Assembly: GCA_030154085.1 (NCBI GenBank)
Contig: JASKKR010000002.1
Coordinates: 62,001-126,000 of the forward strand
Direction: 5' to 3'
Length of the DNA: 64,000 nt
Source of the DNA: Candidatus Cloacimonadota bacterium
Lineage (GTDB): Bacteria; Cloacimonadota; Cloacimonadia; Cloacimonadales; Cloacimonadaceae
Under the pieces are notes generated by a model. The model was not told where the DNA came from. It saw only the letters and a list, made by a program, of their open reading frames with translations, and ran no database searches. Of this stretch, positions 1-7,178 are shown one piece after another (position 1 is the stretch's first letter; each line of letters starts with the position of its first letter). The position numbers were made by a program, and so were the translations under genes.

Positions 1-1
1 C

Positions 2-838
2 TGTTACATCCTGGATTGGCTGAAAACCATCCCAACTGACGAATCCTTGGTCGTATTACTTTCTGGCGGTTGCTCTGCCCTCTTTGAGATCCCACGCGAG
101 CCACACACTCTGAAAGAAATCATTGCGCTAAATCGCGTCCTGCTCAAAAGTGGATTAGATATTCATCAGATCAATCAACAGCGCAAAATCTATTCCTTGG
201 TAAAAGCCGGAGCTGCGATCGAATATTTCAACGGTAAGCAAATAAAGGTCTTTGTCCTTAGCGATGTGAAAGGAGACGATCCCGCTATCATCGGAAGCGG
301 ACCCTTCTACCAAAAGCATATCTCCCACTGTGTGATTGGCAACAATCAAGCTCTTCTCCGACAAATAGCAAGCCTTCTTCATAGACACCGTGACTTTGCG
401 GATCTGCCCATCAAAGTTGCCCACCACTTTGTGGATGATGATGTCCGAAGGTTTGCACATGCCTTGGCGCACTATTCTCAAACCGCCCCCAAGGGAATTT
501 ATATCTTTGGTGGAGAATGCAGCATTCGTCCCCGCGGTACTGGCTCTGGTGGCAGACTCAGTCAGCTCGCTTTGGAATTTGCCTTAAAGATTTCGGGAAT
601 GAGAAAGATCCAACTCATTGCATTGGCTTCAGATGGCAACGATAATGTCCCCGAAAGCGCGGGAGCTATAGTAAATCAAGACAGCAAACAGAAAATCTTG
701 GATGCTGGAATCGATCCCGAAAAAGCATGCCAAGAATATAATTCCTTTCCCGCCTTAGTAAAGGCTGGGCTTATCATTGACAGATACTATACAGGCTGCA
801 ATGTAAACGATATCATGCTTCTTTTTATAGAAGAATAA
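2..838 (+). CDS. Glycerate 2-kinase (GckA/TtuD, MOFRL family), 5'-truncated
   Basis: The reading frame is open from base 2, so the gene enters from the left and its N-terminal part (about 150 residues of the usual 420-450) is outside the window. The visible 278 residues show class II glycerate kinase signatures: an LLSGGCSALF phosphate-binding loop, an NQQRKIYSLVKAGAA stretch with the family's conserved lysine, a SDVKGDDPAIIGSGP block, and a C-terminal MOFRL domain with GGE, GTGSGGR and ASDGNDNVPESAGAI. The family phosphorylates D-glycerate to 2-phosphoglycerate in the cytoplasm, feeding glycolysis in serine or hydroxypyruvate degradation. The loop reads SGGC where SGGG is more usual, which is conservative. 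The nearest gene downstream lies more than 650 bases away, so this is probably the last gene of its transcript. No clear terminator follows. Confidence 0.88.
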   Translation, partial: CYILDWLKTIPTDESLVVLLSGGCSALFEIPREPHTLKEIIALNRVLLKSGLDIHQINQQRKIYSLVKAGAAIEYFNGKQIKVFVLSDVKGDDPAIIGSGPFYQKHISHCVIGNNQALLRQIASLLHRHRDFADLPIKVAHHFVDDDVRRFAHALAHYSQTAPKGIYIFGGECSIRPRGTGSGGRLSQLALEFALKISGMRKIQLIALASDGNDNVPESAGAIVNQDSKQKILDAGIDPEKACQEYNSFPALVKAGLIIDRYYTGCNVNDIMLLFIEE

Positions 839-1494
839 ACACTCCGCTATCAATTTTTCTTTAAACTAATGATTAACTCCGCCCCCCTTAATACAATAGC
901 TTCATAAGCAATTTGTGTATTTTTTTCCACAACTGACTGCAATTATAGCCAATTTGTATTTGACAATCTTACAACACTAAAGCAAATTGTCATTATATGA
1001 GAAGGGGAATCGCTTGATGATTTCTTATTGCTAAATTCTTAGTATATTATGTCGATAAGGTGGAATCTCGCTGGTTCCAGCCGGACAAGGAGTAAACTTA
1101 AGATCAAAATTAATTAGTCAGCACACACTGGGGAGTGACCATGATTTTTGGGAAGCACATGGTGCTAGCAGTTCAAACTGCAATATTTAAGCATGGCAGA
1201 TATATAGCGCCCTGCCAAATCTGCCGAAGTACACCATTGCACCCAAATTCACTCACAATATCAAGTATTACCAATCTCATCCCGAAACCTCTTGAGCAAA
1301 AGATACGCACTCTTGTACAAATAATCATCGCACATTATCACCAGGTAAGCGCTATCTGCTTTGTCCACAAGGTTTCGCACAAACTCTTAACTTTCGAAAC
1401 TATCCGGAGTCGGTATATGTGATAATTTTTATACTGTACTTCACTATATAATCAAACCTTTCTTCAACTATCCAAAAAACATGGAGAAGAAATT
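839..1494. other. Intergenic region, no convincing gene
   Basis: This 656-base AT-rich stretch separates the glycerate kinase gene from the secreted-protein gene. It holds a GCTGG-TT-CCAGC palindrome near 1069-1080 and, at 1319-1338, a 20-base string that recurs exactly at 38467-38486. A TATAAT hexamer at 1447-1452 lies 43 bases before the start at 1495 but has no recognisable -35 box. A 94-residue frame (from 1135) has no recognisable protein character. Confidence 0.5.
1319..1338 (+). repeat. 20-base motif, copy 1
   Basis: This string, with core ATCATCGCACATTAT, is identical to 38467-38486. The 15-base core is also found in inverted orientation at 6368-6382. All three copies lie 150-215 bases upstream of genes for secreted proteins, which suggests a regulatory or untranslated-leader element. 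Function is inference only. Confidence 0.45.
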
Positions 1495-4400
1495 ATGAAG
1501 AAATATACTTTACTATTTCTGCTTATAATGCTAACCGGCATTATAGCAGCAGATGTTTACACTATAGGTGATGGCACGGCCACCCAAGGTTTTATTCCGG
1601 CTTACGGATTTTATGACTACGGCTGGAGTAGGATGATATACACGGCCGCTGAGATGAGCGCAACCGGCTTTAGCGCCGCAGACAGCTGGCTTGGGGTTGG
1701 TTTTCAGGTAGGGAATAATCCTACAGACTATACCTTTTACTCTCAGACCATGTATATGCGCCACACCACCGCCTCCTCTTTCACTACCTCCGAATATCCC
1801 AATAACGCAGAATATACCCAGGTATTTACCGGAGATCTTCTCTTTGCCGGCCCCGGCTGGTACTATGTGATCTTTGATACCCCCTTTGCCTGGGATGGAA
1901 GTAGCAATATTGAAATCTTATGGGAAAACCACGATGGTGTCTATGCCAGTGGTTATCCAACGTGGTGCTACACACCCACTACCGAAAACATGGCCATCTA
2001 TAATTTTGCAGATACTACTTTCCCTACGTCGGATGGTACTCTTACCACCAGTCGTCCCAATCTGCAGCTTCTGACTCCTGATGCTAATTTACCTGAAGCC
2101 GCCACGCTCATAGCCCCGGCAGATAATAGCACAATTGCAACCCCGCAAGCCCAATTGGCATGGGCAGCCCCTGCTTCGGGAGCTATTCCCACTGGTTACA
2201 AATTGTATTTGGGCACCACAACTCCTCCGCCCTTTGTGGCAGATTTGGGCTTGGCTACCACGTATCAGACCGACGTACTGCCTTTTGATACGGTTCACTA
2301 TTGGCAAGTAGTGCCTTATAATAGTGTTGGTGATGCCACCGGATGTCCGATCTGGAGTTTCACCTCGATGCCAGATCCTACCATCAGTGATTTTCCCTGG
2401 ACGGAAGGATTTGATACATACCTGCCTCCGTACTGGACTGAGATGAGCGGAATATATCCCACAGCTTCAGGTACCAGCTCAAACTGGGCACAGGATGATT
2501 GGTTAAATGATTCCAGCTCCGGCAATCAGGCCGCCAGAGTCAATATCTATGGCGCTTCCACGGATGAATGGCTGATCACTCCTCCCATCGCTATCCCCGC
2601 GGGAGATTATGAACTGATGTTTGATCTTGGTCTTACTGATTATGCAAATAGTAACCCTATCGAAGACCCCACTGCACAGGAAGATGACAAATTCATCGTT
2701 GCCATCAGTGATTCACCCGATATGGCAAATCCTACCGTCTTGCGTCAGTGGGATAACGCTGGCTCTGCTTTTGTTTACAATCAGATCCCACATACCGGTG
2801 AAATCATCTACATCGATCTGAGTGCCCACAGCGGAACCAAATACATCGCCTTCTATGGTGAATCAACGGTTTCCGGCGGAGATAACGATCTCTTTGTAGA
2901 TAACGTTACTGTGCGGTTGACTCCTGTAGGTCCTCCCGATCCTGTGACACTGGTAGCCCCCGAAGATGGAGCCACTGACCTACCCATTGATGGCTTTAAT
3001 CTCACCTGGATACCCGCTCTCACCGGTGGTGTTCCTGAGACCTATACTGTCTATATGTCCACAAGTGAAAGTAATATTTACATGGATCACTCTTGGGATG
3101 GGATTGTATCCACCAGCTTTGATCCTACTCAGGCTGCCTCCGATCCGCTGTTTTTAGGTTATGAAGAAACTTGGTATTGGACCGTGAAGGCAAATAATGC
3201 AAACGGTAGCTCAGATCTCGGTGCCACCGATATCTACAGTTTTACCACTATGCCGGATCCCCGTATCCTGAGCTTGCCTTACAGCCAAAACTTCGATGGT
3301 GTAGAGGCACCGGAGTTACCTGCACAATGGATCGGTATGGTAAACCCGAGTTCTACTTCATATTATGTAAACAACTATTCCAGTACTACTTACTCAGTAA
3401 GTCCACCCAATACTGTTAAAATGTACAATTCCAGCAGCACCACCGCTGATATCAGACTTATCAGCCCGGAGATCCTGGTCCCGATGAATACCATCAAACT
3501 AAGCTTCTCCGCCCGTGGCAGCTCCAGCTGCACACTCCTGGTCGGAACGGTGAATACCAATGATGAGACCGGAACCTTTAACCAATTGGCTTCCCTTGAT
3601 CTCACTACCACTCACACGGTCTATACCCTGTCCCTGGCAAGCTATACCGGCACAGATCAGTATATCTGTTTCCAGCATGGTCTGGACAGCACCTATCGCA
3701 GCATCTACATCGATGACGTATCCATGGAAGAGCTGGTGCCCAATGATCTCGCCGTCACCTCTTTTGGCGGTGACACGATGGGAATTCTAGGCGATGAATT
3801 GAGCTACCAGGTGAGCGTGTATAACAACGGTACTGCTACGCAAAACGCTTACGATATCCAATTACTCAGCGTGGATAGCCGCACCCTGTTGGCCACCTTG
3901 AATGTGACAGCCCCCCTGGCTGCCGGCGCTACAGCTGAACACAGCATATTGTGGACACCTGCTGCTACCGGAGTATACGATGTCTATGCCAAAGTCGTGC
4001 TGACTGGAGATGTGAATACATCTAACGATGAAAGTGATATAGTTACAGTAGGGGTATATCCCGCAACGAGCTTTATGCCATTTGTGGGAGATATCGAAAG
4101 CACATCTACCTCATATTATACTCCCTTTACTATGTATTACAAAAACAGCCTCGCCGAAACCATCTACCTCGCTCCTGAGATGCAGATGACCTCCGGTACT
4201 ATCAGTGCCATCATCTATCACAATGACTTTACTCAGGATCTCAATAATATCGCAGTAAAGATCTGGATGCAGAATACAACAGAAAGTGTAAATGCAGCCT
4301 GGCTGCCATATGCCGATTACACCTTGGTATTCGACGGTTCAGTGTCCTTCCCAGCCGGAATAAATTCCATTGCTATCCCGCTGCAGACACCCTTTGAATA

Positions 4401-4953
4401 CACCGGTGGCAACCTGGCGGTAAGAACCAATCGTGTAATGGATACCCAATATTATTCTTCCAGCGATAAGTTCTATTACACGCTAGATGCAAACTATCCG
4501 AATCGTACCCGGTATTACTATAATGATAGTACGGAAATCGATCCTACCGATCCCAGTGTAACAGCTATGGGAACTCAATCCAACTACATCCCCAATACCG
4601 GATTCATAGTGAATCCTGCCAGTCCCGTAACAGCTCTCGCCGCTCCGGAATTGTCCATTACTCACGATGGTACCGAAGCTACCCTAAGCTGGGATGCGAT
4701 TCCCTATGCATATTGCTATCAGCTATATGCCAGTGCTGATCCATATATTTGGGATTCTGAGCCGATTGCTGTATATGCTAATGAAGTAACTGTGCCTACG
4801 ACCGAGCATAAAACCTTCTTTAAAGTAGTGGCACAAAGCTATGCCCATGAGCCCGCCTCCCGCATCCTCAATCCAGCCGCTGTTCTCGGTTTTAATAACA
4901 GCAGCCTGAGAAGAAATGCGCGAGCTACTATCGGCACGGAAAATAAAGACTAA
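1495..4953 (+). CDS. Secreted multidomain adhesin-like protein (fibronectin III / choice-of-anchor J / CARDB-like)
   Basis: The 1152-residue protein starts with a Sec signal peptide (MKKYTLLFLLIMLTGIIAA) after a GGAGAAG ribosome site. In order: a ~170-residue module beginning TIGDG (residues ~20-195), a fibronectin III-like domain (~195-292), a cleaved-adhesin/choice-of-anchor J jelly roll (~300-477, EGFD...DNVTV), a second FN3 (~480-585), a second jelly roll (~590-747, QNFDG...IDDVSM), a CARDB-like beta domain (~748-855), a second copy of the first module (~858-1050) and a terminal FN3 (~1065-1152). There is no YPNPFN-type C-terminal sorting domain, so its surface retention is unexplained. 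A strong terminator follows at 4984-5011. By architecture it is an extracellular binding or adhesion protein; no catalytic domain is visible. Confidence 0.75.
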   Translation: MKKYTLLFLLIMLTGIIAADVYTIGDGTATQGFIPAYGFYDYGWSRMIYTAAEMSATGFSAADSWLGVGFQVGNNPTDYTFYSQTMYMRHTTASSFTTSEYPNNAEYTQVFTGDLLFAGPGWYYVIFDTPFAWDGSSNIEILWENHDGVYASGYPTWCYTPTTENMAIYNFADTTFPTSDGTLTTSRPNLQLLTPDANLPEAATLIAPADNSTIATPQAQLAWAAPASGAIPTGYKLYLGTTTPPPFVADLGLATTYQTDVLPFDTVHYWQVVPYNSVGDATGCPIWSFTSMPDPTISDFPWTEGFDTYLPPYWTEMSGIYPTASGTSSNWAQDDWLNDSSSGNQAARVNIYGASTDEWLITPPIAIPAGDYELMFDLGLTDYANSNPIEDPTAQEDDKFIVAISDSPDMANPTVLRQWDNAGSAFVYNQIPHTGEIIYIDLSAHSGTKYIAFYGESTVSGGDNDLFVDNVTVRLTPVGPPDPVTLVAPEDGATDLPIDGFNLTWIPALTGGVPETYTVYMSTSESNIYMDHSWDGIVSTSFDPTQAASDPLFLGYEETWYWTVKANNANGSSDLGATDIYSFTTMPDPRILSLPYSQNFDGVEAPELPAQWIGMVNPSSTSYYVNNYSSTTYSVSPPNTVKMYNSSSTTADIRLISPEILVPMNTIKLSFSARGSSSCTLLVGTVNTNDETGTFNQLASLDLTTTHTVYTLSLASYTGTDQYICFQHGLDSTYRSIYIDDVSMEELVPNDLAVTSFGGDTMGILGDELSYQVSVYNNGTATQNAYDIQLLSVDSRTLLATLNVTAPLAAGATAEHSILWTPAATGVYDVYAKVVLTGDVNTSNDESDIVTVGVYPATSFMPFVGDIESTSTSYYTPFTMYYKNSLAETIYLAPEMQMTSGTISAIIYHNDFTQDLNNIAVKIWMQNTTESVNAAWLPYADYTLVFDGSVSFPAGINSIAIPLQTPFEYTGGNLAVRTNRVMDTQYYSSSDKFYYTLDANYPNRTRYYYNDSTEIDPTDPSVTAMGTQSNYIPNTGFIVNPASPVTALAAPELSITHDGTEATLSWDAIPYAYCYQLYASADPYIWDSEPIAVYANEVTVPTTEHKTFFKVVAQSYAHEPASRILNPAAVLGFNNSSLRRNARATIGTENKD

Positions 4954-4983
4954 TTAACTGCGGATAACCCGCATACAAGATCC

Positions 4984-5011
4984 AGCCCCGGCAATTGTCG
5001 GGGCTTTTTTT
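4984..5011 (+). terminator. Rho-independent terminator
   Basis: Stem AGCCCCG / CGGGGCT (4984-4990 with 4999-5005), loop of eight bases, followed by a run of T. It closes the transcript of the adhesin-like gene ending at 4953. The T run is only on the plus side, so it does not serve the convergent gene at 5013. Confidence 0.9.
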
Positions 5012-5012
5012 G

Positions 5013-5624
5013 CTATAAAACGCTAATCTCGATCTCTCCTGGTTCATAACAGAGCAGATGCCACATCTTGACTCGGGATCGCAGATATTCACCCAAAGCT
5101 GGTTCCACTTTGCTAATTCCATCCAAACATCGACTTATAGCCATATATACAGCTCGCATATCACGACTGCTATGCTCCCCAAAACAACGAATTTTACCTC
5201 CGGGCTTCAACACCTGACTCAGATATTCCTGCAATTTCTGCTTTTCTGACAAGATATCATCCAATGCTGCCAGATTGTTCTCAGTGCGCAAAGTAGCCTC
5301 CATTTCGATCAAATATGTCAGCCTGGATGATATCTCGCGAATAGCCTGATCATCCGCCATCTGTATCCGAAGTGGCGCAAGATGACTATGAAGCCCCATA
5401 GCCAATCTTTCGGTATCACTAAGTTCTCCTATCTTGCGATAGCGATCTGGAATCGGATTTACTGCTGCCAAAAATGTGCCCGCAAATCGCGTTTGCCCAG
5501 GATGCCTCAAAAGTTCCAAAAGATATATCCATCCCTTGCTCTTATACATTCGATAAGTCTTTTGACCAATACCAAGCTCAACCTCGCGTTCGCATTCCCG
5601 TATCCTCACAGATCTTTCTTTCAT
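5013..5624 (-). CDS. Stand-alone winged-helix/coiled domain usually found at the end of large LuxR/cyclase/TPR regulators
   Basis: A 203-residue protein. The start is set at the ATG at 5624 because a GGAGGA ribosome site sits 4-6 bases before it; a TTG codon four codons upstream overlaps that site. The N-terminal part has the pattern SKGWIYLLELLRHPGQ (residues ~30-50), and the C-terminal part has an acidic-basic helix, then RAVYMAISRCLDGISKVEPA and a closing LLCYEPGE. As I remember the family, the same order (glutamate-rich helical stretch, three-helix unit, then a CYxPd ending) forms the C-terminal module of very large regulators in Actinobacteria and Acidobacteria, where it follows the line kGlrYLa.LLahPGr. 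Here it occurs alone with no sensor, ATPase or cyclase domain. Monocistronic, converging on the upstream gene's terminator. Function unknown; a DNA- or protein-binding role is inference. Confidence 0.55.
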   Translation of the reverse strand: MKERSVRIRECEREVELGIGQKTYRMYKSKGWIYLLELLRHPGQTRFAGTFLAAVNPIPDRYRKIGELSDTERLAMGLHSHLAPLRIQMADDQAIREISSRLTYLIEMEATLRTENNLAALDDILSEKQKLQEYLSQVLKPGGKIRCFGEHSSRDMRAVYMAISRCLDGISKVEPALGEYLRSRVKMWHLLCYEPGEIEISVL

Positions 5625-6050
5625 TACTTCCTCCAATATGCAATCTCGGCAATCTCAGCTACCGAGTCATATTATTAGTATTCCTTATTTTTTGTCAAGC
5701 ACTAAATGCCTTTAAGCTAACAATCATGGCAATATGCATTATTATCACTTATCTTTATAAGGATTTAGTCTATATTTAGTATTTATAACTCATTGTTCAT
5801 TCTATATGGATTGACTGTAGCGCTTCATGCTGGTGCACATAGTTAGCAATTCTTATTGTATAGCCTCTACACTTATATAGCTTCACATTCTTGTCACAAA
5901 TCGGATATTTTTTTACCAAAACCATATTTAACAGGGCATGATGGCATGTTAAGGATCTTCCTTGTAACGAGTTAGACATTATCCTGATTGGGGGAGAGCT
6001 GAAAAGAGTTGGAGGATAAACATAGTAATTTGGACACACATCACAATGGC

Positions 6051-6142
6051 GTAAGTCCTTATTTTCTCGTTTCTTGCTCACTTCTCAAATGAGTGAGAAA
6101 CGGGGGAGGCATCAAGAGCGCTAGTTTTGCAAGCAGTTAGAA
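6051..6142 (+). repeat. ~92-nt interspersed hairpin repeat, copy 1
   Basis: One of four plus-oriented intergenic copies (others at 20702, 41997, 59932). The conserved centre is TTTCTTGCTCACTTCTCAAA followed by a variable arm and ACGGGG. The arms CGTTTCTTGCTCA (6068-6080) and TGAGTGAGAAACG pair over 13 positions, two of them as G-U wobbles in RNA. The 3' part ends in TTTTGCAAGCAGTTAG. Confidence 0.8.
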
Positions 6143-6367
6143 AGATGATTAGGAAACTTTTAGACTCGTTGATGAGTACAGGTTTTCCGGAGAGCAAAAC
6201 TTTAAGTTGTTAAACAAAGAAGAAAGCTTTATTCGCTAATTTTCTTATTGCTGTTGATATATTTCCACAAATAATCATCTATTCAAAAAAAAATGTTTTT
6301 TACTCTTGACAATAATGTCCCGCCTAATAGTCTATCCACTGTGAAAGAAGTTTTATTCACAAACTAC

Positions 6368-6382
6368 ATAATGTGCGATGAT
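6368..6382 (-). repeat. 15-base motif ATCATCGCACATTAT, inverted copy
   Basis: Read on the minus strand this is the core of the 20-base string at 1319-1338 and 38467-38486. It lies about 150 bases upstream of the secreted-protein gene at 6534. Confidence 0.35.
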
Positions 6383-6533
6383 GTAATATGTTAGTTTTCG
6401 AAGTGATATGCCGGAAAGGTAATATTTAGCTTTTCGGGTTTGGCTGTTTTGAAAGTTTGGGATGGCGCGAATCATAGCGCTGTCGGAACGTAATGTTTTT
6501 TGTTTAAATTCAAAATTCCTTTAGGAGGAGTTT

Positions 6534-7166
6534 ATGAAGAAATTTATTTTGCCGCTATTGGTCCTGCTCTTTGTGGGATCCTTATTTGCTGTTGAGTCCG
6601 CCCCTTCCGAAGTGGTCGGGTATGTAAAATATGAGCTATTGGTTGGGAACAACACTATTGCTTTGCCTATGGATCAGCCTTATACACTTGCCAGTGAAAT
6701 TGGGAACGCAATCGGAGCAAATGCTGTGGCATACTTTGATACAGATACTCAAGAATGGGAAACTGCAAATCTTTCTGAATATGGATGGACTGGCGATTTC
6801 AACGTAAGCAATGGTCAAACTCTCTGGGTTAGCCTTGATGCACCTGCCACATTCTATAGCTTAGGTAACATGCCCGCATCGTTCCCTGTTTACTCATTGG
6901 TTGCTGGAAATAATACCATCATGCTACCGCTTAATCGGAATGATCTAACTCTTGCCAGCCAGGTAGGAAATGAAATTGGCGCAAATGCTGTAGCGCATTT
7001 TAATGCTTCTATTCAGGAATGGGAAAGTGCAAACTTTTCTGAATATGGATGGTCTGGCGATTTTACTACAGCAATCGCTGATCCTCTATGGATAAGCACT
7101 AGTACCGCAGGAACATGGCCTGCTCCTACTAGACGCGCAACACAAAGCTATGGCACCAGGAAATAA
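6534..7166 (+). CDS. Small secreted two-repeat protein of unknown function
   Basis: A 210-residue protein with a TTAGGAGGAG ribosome site and signal peptide MKKFILPLLVLLFVGSLFA. The mature part is two ~75-residue repeats (about 31-107 and 115-190). Each runs GNNTI.LP, then LAS.(I/V)GN.IGANAVA.F, then QEWE.AN.SEYGW.GDF, then LW(V/I)S. The repeats are about half identical by eye, so they arose by internal duplication. No FlgD-like sorting domain, lipobox or transmembrane helix is visible. The gene is directly followed by another secreted-protein gene (stop at 7166, next start at 7179), so the two are co-transcribed. I do not recognise a named family; the repeats look like small beta units. Confidence 0.7.
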   Translation: MKKFILPLLVLLFVGSLFAVESAPSEVVGYVKYELLVGNNTIALPMDQPYTLASEIGNAIGANAVAYFDTDTQEWETANLSEYGWTGDFNVSNGQTLWVSLDAPATFYSLGNMPASFPVYSLVAGNNTIMLPLNRNDLTLASQVGNEIGANAVAHFNASIQEWESANFSEYGWSGDFTTAIADPLWISTSTAGTWPAPTRRATQSYGTRK

Positions 7167-7178
7167 ATGGAGTCGATG

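Larger units (their letters stand above)
5625..6533. other. Long intergenic region with repeats, no convincing gene
   Basis: About 900 bases of AT-rich sequence between divergent genes. It contains copy 1 of the ~92-nt hairpin repeat (6051-6142), an inverted 15-base motif at 6368-6382, and a TTGACA at 6306-6311 without a good -10 partner at 17 bases. A 94-residue minus-strand frame at 5797-6081 begins inside the hairpin repeat and has no recognisable family, so it is not called. Confidence 0.5.

Noticed and set aside
1135-1422. 95-residue plus-strand coding frame
   Set aside because: There is a GGGGAG before an ATG at 1141, but the product has no recognisable domain or signal, and the region carries the 20-base upstream motif.
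5797-6081. 94-residue minus-strand coding frame
   Set aside because: It starts inside the hairpin repeat; the other repeat copies do not continue into similar frames, so the frame is an accident of the repeat.
6405-6510. Cyclic-di-GMP (GEMM) riboswitch in the leader of the 6534 gene
   Set aside because: There are short stems (GCGC/GCGC), but the conserved GEMM core and tetraloop-receptor elements could not be found.
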